From: Betaproteobacteria bacterium
GTDB taxonomy: Bacteria > Pseudomonadota > Gammaproteobacteria > Burkholderiales > Burkholderiaceae_C
Assembly (NCBI GenBank): GCA_013289985.1
Contig: JABCYW010000001.1
Span: 1-64,000, forward strand
DNA length: 64,000 nucleotides
Direction of reading: 5' to 3'
The translations under genes were made by a program, and so were the position numbers. The notes below the pieces were generated by a model that worked only from the letters and a program-made list of their open reading frames with translations, made no database searches and was not told the DNA's origin. Below are positions 9,297 to 16,957 of this stretch, one piece after another. Position 1 is the first letter of the stretch. Each line of letters starts with the position of its first letter.

Positions 9297-11000
9297 CTAG
9301 AGCGCGAGGTCGACGGCGTCCTCGGCCAACGTCGGCAGCGGCACCCTGAGCGCCTCGGCGGCGCAGGCCGGCGCGAAGCTGCCGGCCTGCGAGATCGGCC
9401 AGTAGATCTGGTAGACGTTGTGCGGCCAGTCGCATTCGCCGCGCGCCGCCGCCAGCAGCGATCCCGGCGCGACGAACTCGAGGTGGTTGGCCAGCAGCTT
9501 GACCTTGTCGCCGGCCACGCGGCGCACCACGTGGTTGGCCGTGATCTGGTTCGGGTGCTTCAGGCCGGCGGCCTGCACCAGCTCCTTGAGCGCCTCCAGC
9601 GTGTGGCGGTGGTAGTTGTGCACGCGCTCGATCTTCGAGGGCACCACCAGCGCCTTCTGGCGCAGCGGATCCTGCGTGGCCACGCCCGTGGGGCAGTGGT
9701 CGGTGTGGCAGCTCTGCGACTGGATGCAGCCGAGCGCGAACATGAAGCCGCGCGCCGAATTGCACCAGTTGGCGCCGAGAGCCATCATGCGCGCGATGTC
9801 GAACGCGCTGACCACCTTGCCGGCGCAGCCGATCTTGATCCTGTCGCGCAGGTTCAGGCCGACCAGCGTGTTGTGCACCAGCAGCAGGCCTTCCTGCAGC
9901 GGCGCGCCCACGTGGTCGGTGAACTCCAGCGGCGCGGCGCCGGTGCCGCCCTCGCCGCCGTCGACCACGATGAAATCGGGCAGCAGGCCCGTCTCCAGCA
10001 TCGCCTTGGCCAGCGCGAACCACTCCCAGGGATGGCCGACGCAGAACTTGAAGCCGGTGGGCTTGCCGCCCGAGAGCTCGCGCAGCCGCGCGATGAACTG
10101 CAGCATCTCGATCGGCGTGGAGAACGCGCTGTGGCTGGCCGGAGAGATGCAGTCGACGCCGATCTCGACGCCGCGCGCGTCGGCGATCTCCCGCGTGACC
10201 TTGGGGCCGGGCAGCACGCCGCCGTGGCCCGGCTTGGCGCCCTGGCTCAGCTTGATCTCGATCATCTTCACCTGCGGCTCGGTGGCGTGCTTCGCGAAGA
10301 GCTCGGGGTTGAACGTGCCGTCGGGATTGCGACAGCCGAAGTAGCCGGAGGCCACCTCCCAGATCAGGTCGCCGCCCTGCGCCCGGTGGTGCACGCTGAT
10401 CGAGCCTTCGCCGGTGTCGTGCGCGAAATTGCCGCGCAGCGCGCCGCCGTTCAGCGCGCGGATGGCCGCGCCGCTCAGCGCGCCGAAGCTCATCGCGCTG
10501 ATGTTGAAGATGCTGGCATCGTAGGGCTGCGCGCAGTTGGCGCCGATGGTGACGCGGAAGTCGTGCGACGCGAGCTTCGTGGGCTGCAGCGAGTGGTTGA
10601 TCCACTCGTAGCCCTCGGCCTGCACGTCGAGCTGCGTGCCCAGCGGGCGCTTGTCCTGGTCGCCCTTGGCGCGCTGGTAGACGAGCGAGCGCTGCTGGCG
10701 CGAGAACGGCGCGGCCTCGTTGTCGCCCTCGATGAAGTACTGGCGCATCTCGGGGCGGATGAACTCGAACAGGAAGCGCAGGTGGCCGATGACGGGGTAG
10801 TTGCGCAGGATCGAGTGACGGCGCTGGCGCACGTCGCGCAGGCCGGTGATCACGCCCACCAGGCCCAGCACGGCCCAGGGCCAGCCGCCATGCCCGAGGA
10901 CCTCGGTGAACGCCCCGAGCAGCATCACGATGGCGCAGGTGATCCACGCGAGATAGCGGATCGGGAAGAAGCGATCGAGCGACAGCAGCCAGGTGGGCAT
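9297..11000 (-). CDS. FMN-binding glutamate synthase-family protein, membrane-anchored
   Basis: A 567-residue protein carrying the FMN/iron-sulphur synthase domain of GltB without the N-terminal amidotransferase or the GXGXG domain. Two hydrophobic segments at about residues 15-50 (LAWITCAIVMLLGAF; WPWAVLGLVGVITGL) suggest a membrane anchor. The FMN barrel is recognised from IEIKLSQGAKPGHGGVLPG, SPASHSAFSTPIEM and DGGEGGTGAAPLEF. A Cys-x5-Cys-x4-Cys cluster in ALGCIQSQSCHTDHCPTGV matches the [3Fe-4S] ligand spacing of GltB. Without a glutaminase domain, ammonia-dependent glutamate synthesis or another FMN reaction is possible; the real substrate is unknown. Convergent, one base apart, with the transglutaminase gene. 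Confidence 0.88.
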   Translation of the reverse strand: MPTWLLSLDRFFPIRYLAWITCAIVMLLGAFTEVLGHGGWPWAVLGLVGVITGLRDVRQRRHSILRNYPVIGHLRFLFEFIRPEMRQYFIEGDNEAAPFSRQQRSLVYQRAKGDQDKRPLGTQLDVQAEGYEWINHSLQPTKLASHDFRVTIGANCAQPYDASIFNISAMSFGALSGAAIRALNGGALRGNFAHDTGEGSISVHHRAQGGDLIWEVASGYFGCRNPDGTFNPELFAKHATEPQVKMIEIKLSQGAKPGHGGVLPGPKVTREIADARGVEIGVDCISPASHSAFSTPIEMLQFIARLRELSGGKPTGFKFCVGHPWEWFALAKAMLETGLLPDFIVVDGGEGGTGAAPLEFTDHVGAPLQEGLLLVHNTLVGLNLRDRIKIGCAGKVVSAFDIARMMALGANWCNSARGFMFALGCIQSQSCHTDHCPTGVATQDPLRQKALVVPSKIERVHNYHRHTLEALKELVQAAGLKHPNQITANHVVRRVAGDKVKLLANHLEFVAPGSLLAAARGECDWPHNVYQIYWPISQAGSFAPACAAEALRVPLPTLAEDAVDLAL

Positions 11001-11078
11001 GGGGATGTCTCATGGGGGTTTCTGAATTCCGGCAATGTAGCGCCGGGATGTCCGGTGTGGCCGGGTGACTTCCCTCGC

Positions 11079-11528
11079 TCAGGCGGCCGCGCTCGCGTGC
11101 ACGCGGAACGCGCGTCGGAGCGCCCAGGGGCGCCGCACGCCCGGCGCCTCGCGCCACGGGGGCCAGGCCCAGCGCGGCCGCGGATGGACCTCCACGCGCC
11201 ACGTGACGTCGCCCAGGAACTGGAAGCGCACCTCGCGCGGCGGCTCCAGCTTCAGCTTCGCGAAGATGCCCAGGGCGTAGATCAGGCCGATGCCGGCGCT
11301 GTCCAGCAGTCGTCCGTCGGCCGAGACGAGATGGATAGCCAGCAGTTCCTCCATCGTCACGCCCTCGGTGACGAAGACGAGGTAGCGGCCATCGACCTCG
11401 ACGGCCGCCTCGAACACCTTGCCCGGCACGTGCAGCCCCGTGGGCCGGCCCGCGACGCAGATCTCGCAGTACGGCACGGCGCCGCGGTCGGGCGCGGGGC
11501 GGATCGTGATCTCGTCGGCCTGTCTCAC
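11079..11528 (-). CDS. Hypothetical protein translationally coupled to mipA
   Basis: A 149-residue product starting at a GTG whose last two bases are the first two of the mipA stop (GTGA overlap at 11525-11528), so translation is probably coupled. No signal peptide or membrane span is evident. The body looks like alternating beta strands (VFEAAVEVDGRYLVFVTEGV; PREVRFQFLGDVTWRVEVHP) and the C-terminus is Arg/Trp/Pro-rich. I do not recognise the family. The first 100 residues have normal protein composition and the frame is open throughout, which argues for a real gene. Confidence 0.72.
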   Translation of the reverse strand: MRQADEITIRPAPDRGAVPYCEICVAGRPTGLHVPGKVFEAAVEVDGRYLVFVTEGVTMEELLAIHLVSADGRLLDSAGIGLIYALGIFAKLKLEPPREVRFQFLGDVTWRVEVHPRPRWAWPPWREAPGVRRPWALRRAFRVHASAAA

Positions 11529-12418
11529 TCGACGCCCGACTCCGCCGAGTGCCACACGCCCCAGATCAGGCTCACGCCGATGCCGGCGTCCTGGCGGCTG
11601 CGCACCAGCGGGCTGTCCTCGTTGGCCGCGCCGCGCACCGTCTCCACCTGCGCGAAGTACTGCAGCCGCAGCGTCGAGTTGATGCGATGGCGCAGGCTGG
11701 CGCTCAGCCGGGTGGCGATCAGGCCGGCCTTCGCGTCGTACGCGGGACGGCCGGCCGTGGCGTAGGGCGCATCGACGCCGTAGTAGAGATGGTTGAGCGC
11801 GCGGTCGCCCAGCAGCGCGCTGGCCGAGAGCACCAGCGCGAACGACGGGCCCGTCCACGCGGTGTGCGACAGGCGCGGCTCGAAGGTCCAGCCGCGGTGC
11901 GCGAAGCCGTCGTTGACATCGAACACGGCGCGCACCGGGATCTCCAGCTGCGTCAGGCGCGGCTCGTGCCTGGCATCCACCAGATCGCCGAGATTGACCT
12001 TGAGCGCCGGCCCGATCTCCACCAGCGTGCCGATGGAAGGCATCCCGGCGCGGATGCTCACCTTGTTTGCCGCCGAGCCGAAGGAGCCCGAGCCGCTGAC
12101 GTCCCACTCGAAGCGGGGCGTGCGCAGCGCGCGCAGCCCGATGCCGTTGCCGTCGGCGTGCAGCACCGAGCCGCGGTAGATGCCGAACGGCAGGATGCGC
12201 AGGCGCGCCAGGTCCTGGTCGGAGCCCGGATAGGCCGGCAGGTACGCGGCGATGGCCACGGCGCCGATCTCCCACAGCGGCAGCGGCTCCCTGGGCCGGG
12301 TCGGCTCGGTGGCGCCGGCGGTGTCGGCACCGGTTTCCTGGGCGTGGACGGCGGCAGCCAGCACGAGGACGAACGCGCCCGCGGCGGCACGGGCGGAAGG
12401 CGGCAGGCTTCGGTTCAT
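11525..12418 (-). CDS. mipA: MipA/OmpV-family outer-membrane protein
   Basis: A 297-residue protein with a signal peptide (MNRSLPPSARAAAGAFVLVL, cleavage near VHAQE) and a beta-barrel pattern typical of MipA/OmpV. Family hallmarks include AIAAYLPAYPGSDQDLARL near the start of the barrel, RRGSVLHADGNGIGLRAL-like strands and the closing GVSLIWGVWHSAESGVE. MipA of E. coli scaffolds MltA and PBP1b; OmpV-like members are porin-like, so the exact role is open. Divergent from metX, with the hairpin element in the shared upstream region. Confidence 0.85.
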   Translation of the reverse strand: MNRSLPPSARAAAGAFVLVLAAAVHAQETGADTAGATEPTRPREPLPLWEIGAVAIAAYLPAYPGSDQDLARLRILPFGIYRGSVLHADGNGIGLRALRTPRFEWDVSGSGSFGSAANKVSIRAGMPSIGTLVEIGPALKVNLGDLVDARHEPRLTQLEIPVRAVFDVNDGFAHRGWTFEPRLSHTAWTGPSFALVLSASALLGDRALNHLYYGVDAPYATAGRPAYDAKAGLIATRLSASLRHRINSTLRLQYFAQVETVRGAANEDSPLVRSRQDAGIGVSLIWGVWHSAESGVE

Positions 12419-12546
12419 GTCGTCCCACTATAATCAGCCGATAGCGCCGATTTGATTTCCGGCTTGCGGGCGCTCTACAAATATCGCTAAAGAGGGCGCC
12501 CTGTCGGTGTCCGTGCTTTTGTCCCGGATGACTGAGAAAGGGTGCA

Positions 12547-12709
12547 TAGTGTCCTGTCCCACAAGTACGCACGCGCTAAACGGCGCCAATCGCGCCGGTG
12601 CGTCGTTGGAAATACTCACCATACGCAAGGTATGGCTCGCATTTCCGCCTAGCCCCGCCCCGATTGGCGCGCGTTTCGCCTGCGCGCGTACTTGTGGGAC
12701 AGGACACTA
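12547..12709. mobile_element. 163-bp palindromic MITE-like element with 24-bp perfect terminal inverted repeats
   Basis: Bases 12547-12570 are the exact reverse complement of 12686-12709 (24 bp, beginning TAGTGTCCTGTCCCAC). Pairing continues imperfectly inward (both arms contain GCGCCAATCG), and the centre holds a second hairpin built of GGAAAT/ATTTCC and CCATAC/GTATGG around 12608-12646. The whole can fold into one long stem-loop. Both ends are TA, as expected for elements mobilised by IS630/Tc1-mariner transposases, which duplicate TA. It has no coding capacity. The right end abuts the metX start: AGGA at 12701-12704 lies six bases before the ATG at 12711 and is the only good ribosome-binding site. 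A chromosomal regulatory hairpin is the alternative reading. Confidence 0.7.
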
Positions 12710-12710
12710 G

Positions 12711-13868
12711 ATGGGTTCCGTCGGCCGGATCGAGCCGCAGGCGATGCACTTCGCCGAGCCGCTGCCGCTCACCAGCGGCAAGCAGCTGAACGACTACACG
12801 CTGGTCTACGAGACCTACGGCACGCTCAACGCCGCGCGCGACAACGCCGTGCTCGTGTGCCATGCGCTGAACGCGAGCCACCACGTGGCCGGCCTCTCCC
12901 CCAAGGGCGACACCGGCTGGTGGGACAACCTCGTCGGGCCGGGCAAGCCGCTGGACACCAACCGGTTCTTCGTGATCGGCATCAACAACCCCGGCTCGTG
13001 CTTCGGCTCCACCGGCCCCACGTCGCCGAATCCCGATCCGGCCGCCGCCGGCCGCGTCTACGGCGCCGACTTCCCCGTGGTCACCGTGGAGGACTGGGTG
13101 GACGCGCAGGCGCGCCTCATCGAGCGCCTGGGCATCGCGCGGCTGGCCGCGGTGCTGGGCGGCAGTCTGGGCGGCATGCAGGCGCTCGCGTGGACGTTGC
13201 GCTACCCCGAGCGCGTGGCGCACTGCGTGGCCGTGGCCACCGCGCCCAAGCTGTCGGCGCAGAACATCGCGTTCAACGAGGTGGCCCGGCGCGCGATCGT
13301 CACCGATCCCGACTTCCACGGCGGCCACTACACCGAGGCCGGCACCATCCCCAAGCGCGGCCTGCGCGTGGCGCGCATGATCGGCCACATCACCTACCTG
13401 TCGGACGACTCGATGGAGGCCAAGTTCGGCCGCGCCACGCGCGCCGCCGGCGACGCGATCGGCCCGCGCCACAACTACTCGACGCAGGACATCGAGTTCC
13501 AGGTGGAGAGCTACCTGCGCTACCAGGGCGACAAGTTCAGCGAGTACTTCGACGCCAACACCTACCTGCTGATCACCCGCGCACTGGACTACTTCGACCC
13601 GGCGCACGGCCACGACGGCGACCTCTCGGCGGCCTTCGTCGCGGCGCGCGCCTGCCGCTTCCTGGTGGTGAGCTTCACCACCGACTGGCGCTTCGCGCCG
13701 CAGCGCTCGCGCGAGATCGTCAAGGCCCTGGTGGACAACCGCGCCGAGGTCTCGTACGCCGAGATCGACGCGCCACACGGCCACGACGCGTTCCTGCTGG
13801 AGGATCCGCGCTATCACGGCGTGATGCGGGCCTACTTCGAGCGCGTCGCGCAGGGAGTGGCGCAATGA
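12711..13868 (+). CDS. metX: Homoserine O-acyltransferase (MetX family)
   Basis: Acylates homoserine (acetyl- or succinyl-CoA donor) at the entry of methionine synthesis. The alpha/beta-hydrolase fold of 385 residues shows the nucleophile elbow [10 protein letters not shown] (Ser about 146), the [11 protein letters not shown] oxyanion-side motif, and Asp and His near the C-terminus ([11 protein letters not shown]). Betaproteobacterial MetX proteins of this type usually act as succinyltransferases, but the donor cannot be told by eye. The start [20 protein letters not shown] has the family's usual short leader, and its Shine-Dalgarno lies inside the terminal inverted repeat of the upstream element. 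Overlaps metW by four bases. Confidence 0.95.
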   Translation: MGSVGRIEPQAMHFAEPLPLTSGKQLNDYTLVYETYGTLNAARDNAVLVCHALNASHHVAGLSPKGDTGWWDNLVGPGKPLDTNRFFVIGINNPGSCFGSTGPTSPNPDPAAAGRVYGADFPVVTVEDWVDAQARLIERLGIARLAAVLGGSLGGMQALAWTLRYPERVAHCVAVATAPKLSAQNIAFNEVARRAIVTDPDFHGGHYTEAGTIPKRGLRVARMIGHITYLSDDSMEAKFGRATRAAGDAIGPRHNYSTQDIEFQVESYLRYQGDKFSEYFDANTYLLITRALDYFDPAHGHDGDLSAAFVAARACRFLVVSFTTDWRFAPQRSREIVKALVDNRAEVSYAEIDAPHGHDAFLLEDPRYHGVMRAYFERVAQGVAQ

Positions 13869-14449
13869 GCGAGAGACGCGACCTCGAGATCATCACCGGC
13901 CTCGTGCCGCGCGGCTCGCGCGTGCTCGACCTCGGCTGCGGCACCGGCGAGGTACTGGCTCACCTGATCGCGCACCACGGCTGCACCGGCTACGGCATCG
14001 AGATAGACGACGCCAACGTGCTCGCCAGCACGCAGCGCGGCGTCAACGTGATCCAGCTGAACCTCGAGGAAGGCCTGGCCCTCTTCGACGACCACAGCTT
14101 CGACGTGGTGCTGCAGCTGGACACGCTGCAACACCTGCGCAACACCGAGAGCATGCTGCGCGAGACGGCGCGCGTGGGCCGCATCGGCATCGTGAGCTTC
14201 CCCAACTTCGCGCACTGGCCCAACCGCCTGCACGTGGCCATGGGCCGCATGCCCGTCACGCGCGCGCTGCCCTACGAGTGGTACGACACGCCCAACATCC
14301 GCGTGACCACGCACGCCGACTTCGAGGTGCTGGCGCGCAAGAACGGGCTGGATATCCTCGAATCGTTCGGCCTGCAGCGCGGCCGCATGGTGCGGCGCCG
14401 GCCCAACCTGATGGCCAGCGTGGCCGTCTTCAAGTTCCAGCGGGCGTAG
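13865..14449 (+). CDS. metW: Methionine biosynthesis protein MetW
   Basis: A 194-residue SAM-methyltransferase-fold protein: [15 protein letters not shown] is motif [12 protein letters not shown] the following acidic loop, and [11 protein letters not shown] motif [22 protein letters not shown] is characteristic of MetW. In Pseudomonas and relatives MetW is needed together with MetX for homoserine acylation. The ATG overlaps the metX stop (ATGA at 13865-13868), so the two are co-translated. Ends one base before the convergent DUF805 gene. Confidence 0.95.
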   Translation: MSERRDLEIITGLVPRGSRVLDLGCGTGEVLAHLIAHHGCTGYGIEIDDANVLASTQRGVNVIQLNLEEGLALFDDHSFDVVLQLDTLQHLRNTESMLRETARVGRIGIVSFPNFAHWPNRLHVAMGRMPVTRALPYEWYDTPNIRVTTHADFEVLARKNGLDILESFGLQRGRMVRRRPNLMASVAVFKFQRA

Positions 14450-14450
14450 A

Positions 14451-14771
14451 TCAGGTCGGCGTGGGCGGGGTCTTGCCCAGCTGCGCGTGGAACACCGCCA
14501 GCGCGATCCAGCCGACGATGGGCACCACGATGAGGGCCCACCACCACGCGCTGCGATCGGTGTCGCGCAGCCGGCGCGTGCCCACAGCGAAGTAAGGCAC
14601 CAGCATCACCAGCCCGAACACGCCCGCGGCCCAGTCCGCGGCGAAGCTGAGCATCGCGTTGATGATGCACAGGAACAGCACGAACCACCAGTACTCCGAG
14701 CGCGTGGCGCACGAGGTGAAATCGGCGTACTTCTTCGTAACGCAGGTTTCGACGGCTTCCTGGATCTGCAT
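14451..14771 (-). CDS. DUF805 inner-membrane protein
   Basis: A 106-residue membrane protein of the DUF805 (YhaH/YhaI) family: an N-terminal cytoplasmic stretch with CATRSEYWWFVLF, about three membrane helices, and the family motif VGTRRLRDTDRSAWWWAL. Function unknown. Convergent with metW, with one base between stop codons. Confidence 0.9.
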   Translation of the reverse strand: MQIQEAVETCVTKKYADFTSCATRSEYWWFVLFLCIINAMLSFAADWAAGVFGLVMLVPYFAVGTRRLRDTDRSAWWWALIVVPIVGWIALAVFHAQLGKTPPTPT

Positions 14772-14846
14772 GGCGCGTTCTCTCCGAATCTCATGTCCCT
14801 GGATAGGCCGGCATGGTATCCGGGATGCGGGGAGATGTGAACGCCG

Positions 14847-15308
14847 CTAACGCTTCCGTGATGCGCCGGGCCCGGGCTCCGGCACCACGGGCTCACCGCG
14901 CCGGCGACTGCGCCGCACCTGGCGCGACTCTGTCGGACGCGAGCGGCCCCAGCTGCAGTCGCCGAAGTCGCCGCAATCCAGGCAGCTGGCCAGCTCGCAG
15001 GCGTCGCAAGGCGAGCAGCCATCGACGCACGACGCATCGCAGTCGATGAAGCCGGCCTGCCCGAGCGGAGCGACGAAGCGGGCACGTCCGCGCAACGCCT
15101 CGGCTGCCACGTGGCACTCCTGCAGGCGCAGCCGCAGGACACCCAGGCCGCGCCAGGCGCCGAAGCGCGAGACGGCCCGCAGGCCGAGCGCCGAACAACT
15201 GCAGCCGCCGACATGGACGCGGTACGCGCAGGCAAAGCCCTTGCGCGGCGAGACATGCCGCCGGTAGATGCGGATGGCGGCAAGCAGCAGCGCGCGGGAG
15301 AGTCTCAT
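14847..15308 (-). CDS. YidD-like protein with a cysteine-rich C-terminal tail
   Basis: A 153-residue protein. Residues 1-70 resemble YidD, the membrane-protein insertion efficiency factor (amphipathic LLAAIRIYRRHVSPRKGFAC, then CSCSALGLRAVSRFGAWRG with Cys and Arg in family positions). The C-terminal half carries a cluster of about ten cysteines between residues 99 and 127 (CDASCVDGCSPCDACELASC and further), followed by a basic tail. It is not in the rnpA-yidD-yidC locus, so it is probably a paralogue. Its ATG overlaps the stop of the upstream GNAT gene (ATGA at 15305-15308). The Cys cluster suggests a bound metal, which is inference. Confidence 0.78.
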   Translation of the reverse strand: MRLSRALLLAAIRIYRRHVSPRKGFACAYRVHVGGCSCSALGLRAVSRFGAWRGLGVLRLRLQECHVAAEALRGRARFVAPLGQAGFIDCDASCVDGCSPCDACELASCLDCGDFGDCSWGRSRPTESRQVRRSRRRGEPVVPEPGPGASRKR

Positions 15309-15763
15309 GCCGCGATCCGCTTCTCGAAGCATTGCGACTCGTCGCTGCCCACGTAACGCCCGTAGCCGGCGATGGGCCGGTAGCCGTGGCGCAGGTAGAA
15401 CGCGACGGCGCGCTGGTTGATCCGCCGGGTGGACAGGCGCAGCGCGGCGTAGCCCCAGCCTGCGGCTTGTTGCTCCAGGAAGGACAGCAGCGCGGCGCCC
15501 ACGCCTCGCGTGCCGGGACGCGCGAACATGCGCTTGAGTTCGGCGCAGTCGTCCGTCATCGGGCGCAGCGCGCCGCAACCCAGGGCGCGGCCCTGCGCGT
15601 CACGCGCGAGCGCGAAGCCCGCGCGTTCGCCACGCACGTCGCCCGGGTCGAACGAGGCCTGGCCGGTGGCGCCGGTGAGCGCCTCCAGAGTGGCCGAGAG
15701 TTCCGCCACCAGGGCCTGCGCATCGGCACCGGCCGGATCCTCGAGGGCCACGCGGATCGTCAT
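15305..15763 (-). CDS. GNAT-family N-acetyltransferase
   Basis: A 152-residue acetyltransferase starting at MTIRVALEDPAG. The acetyl-CoA-binding motif A is seen in FARPGTRGVGAALLSFLEQQA, followed by RLSTRRINQRAVAFYLRHGY and a typical C-terminal strand. Substrate unknown. It sits in a three-gene chain on the minus strand: its start overlaps the stop of the membrane-protein gene upstream and its stop overlaps the YidD-like start. Confidence 0.88.
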   Translation of the reverse strand: MTIRVALEDPAGADAQALVAELSATLEALTGATGQASFDPGDVRGERAGFALARDAQGRALGCGALRPMTDDCAELKRMFARPGTRGVGAALLSFLEQQAAGWGYAALRLSTRRINQRAVAFYLRHGYRPIAGYGRYVGSDESQCFEKRIAA

Positions 15764-16038
15764 CGCGGCCTCCGCCAGAGCGCGCGCACCCCCTGGCAAA
15801 GCAGGAGGTAGCCGCCGAAGTACAGCAGCACCGTGGGCAGGGCCGACACCGTGAAGGCGTCCGCGACCACGCCGGGCAAGGCGTCGAGGAGGATGCTGGG
15901 CCAGTACACCAGCACGTAGACGAGGCCGCTGCGGCCGTCGTCATCGAGCAGCCGCCAGGCCATCGCGCCGCCGAGGAAGGGCGTGGCGACGGCCAGCGCC
16001 GCGGAAATCAGGATGCTGGGGCGGTTGGGGGCGGCCAT
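15760..16038 (-). CDS. Small membrane protein, first gene of the YidD-like operon
   Basis: A 92-residue protein with three likely membrane helices (SILISAALAVATPFLGGAMA; LVYVLVYWPSILLDALPGVV; LPTVLLYFGGYLLLCQGV) and a basic C-terminus (RALWRRPR). I do not recognise the family. Its TGA overlaps the ATG of the GNAT gene, placing it at the head of the membrane protein-GNAT-YidD chain. Confidence 0.75.
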   Translation of the reverse strand: MAAPNRPSILISAALAVATPFLGGAMAWRLLDDDGRSGLVYVLVYWPSILLDALPGVVADAFTVSALPTVLLYFGGYLLLCQGVRALWRRPR

Positions 16039-16115
16039 GAGCCGCCATTCTCGCCGTGCCCCAGGCTGGAACGTGGACGTCCGGCCCGCGACGGGGCCGG
16101 ATCCGCACGAGGGGA

Positions 16116-16406
16116 TTACTTGGTGACGGCTTCCGAGGCCGCGGACGCCGCCTTGTGGGCCACGTGCTTGACGCCGCTGGCGGCGGCGTGGGCGGCGTGC
16201 ACCGTGCCGGTGGCCACTTCCGAGGCGACGTGCTCGGTGCCGGTGGCGACGGCCGACGCGCCCTTGGCGACGGCGTGGCCGGTGGCCTTGGCAACGTGCT
16301 TGACGGCGCTGGCGGCGCTGGCCGGAGCGGTCGCGCCTTCGGCGGCGGAAGCGATGGAGGCAACGCCGATCAGGGCGGCGGCGATCGAGAGGGTACGGAA
16401 GTTCAT
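16116..16406 (-). CDS. Secreted alanine-rich low-complexity protein
   Basis: A 96-residue product with a clear signal peptide (MNFRTLSIAAALIGVASIAS, cleavage near SAAEG). The mature part is built from short Ala/Val/His/Lys-rich segments resembling one another (VKHVAKATGHAVAKG; GTEHVASEVATGTVHA; GVKHVAHKAAS), suggestive of an amphipathic helical repeat. Similar small exported proteins recur in Burkholderiales, but I know no function. An 8-bp stem (TCCGGCCC/GGGCCGGA at 16080-16101) lies just downstream and could end transcription, though it lacks a U-run. Confidence 0.72.
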   Translation of the reverse strand: MNFRTLSIAAALIGVASIASAAEGATAPASAASAVKHVAKATGHAVAKGASAVATGTEHVASEVATGTVHAAHAAASGVKHVAHKAASAASEAVTK

Positions 16407-16511
16407 GTTGTGTTCCAGGTAGTTTTCAGGTCAATGCGCATGGTGCCTTGCGGCACGCCGCACCGCAATGTCGAGCAACCGAGGAAGCTTCATCACGAGG
16501 CATGCCCTCCA

Positions 16512-16955
16512 TCAACGCGAGGCGCCTCCGGCTGGTTGACCGCGCAGTGCCTTGCGGATCACCAGCTTCAGTCCGGACCACACGTCGCTCACCGCGCACA
16601 CCTTCACGTCGACGAAGCCCAGCGGCAGCGCGAGCTCGCGGATCGTGTCCTCGGTGATGTCGGTGGGCACCTTCGAGGCCTTCTTCGGCCACGACACCCA
16701 CAGCGCAGCGGCCGGGGCGATGCGCCCTCGCGCACTGTCGAGCTGGGCCTGGAGTTCCGCGCGCCGGTCGGTGAAGACATGCACGACGTCGGACTGCGCC
16801 GACACCTTCGCGTCGAAACGCACGCCCTCGGGCAGCGGCGCCAGCCAGTCGCGGTAGCCGGGCGGCTCGTTGACGACCACCACGCGCGAGCCCGCGGCGA
16901 TGCCCAGCTTGCGCGCGAGCGGCGTGCCCGAGTAGCCCGGCGCGGCGGCGGCCAT
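16512..16955 (-). CDS. DUF3052-family protein
   Basis: A 147-residue protein with the family pattern GYSGTPLARKLGIAAGSRVV, VVHVFTDRRAELQA, LWVSWPKKASKVPTDITEDT and a final LVIRKAL. The DUF3052 fold resembles a small Rossmann-like domain. Function unknown. Two bases separate it from the upstream ATPase gene, so the pair are probably co-transcribed. Confidence 0.88.
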   Translation of the reverse strand: MAAAAPGYSGTPLARKLGIAAGSRVVVVNEPPGYRDWLAPLPEGVRFDAKVSAQSDVVHVFTDRRAELQAQLDSARGRIAPAAALWVSWPKKASKVPTDITEDTIRELALPLGFVDVKVCAVSDVWSGLKLVIRKALRGQPAGGASR

Positions 16956-16957
16956 GG

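Noticed and set aside
12419-12710. SAM-type riboswitch upstream of metX
   Set aside because: The only structure is the long inverted-repeat hairpin; I cannot align it with SAM-I, SAM-II or SAH riboswitch cores.
12576-13865. 429-codon minus-strand frame over metX
   Set aside because: Antisense shadow of metX with His/Val/Arg-rich nonsense composition.
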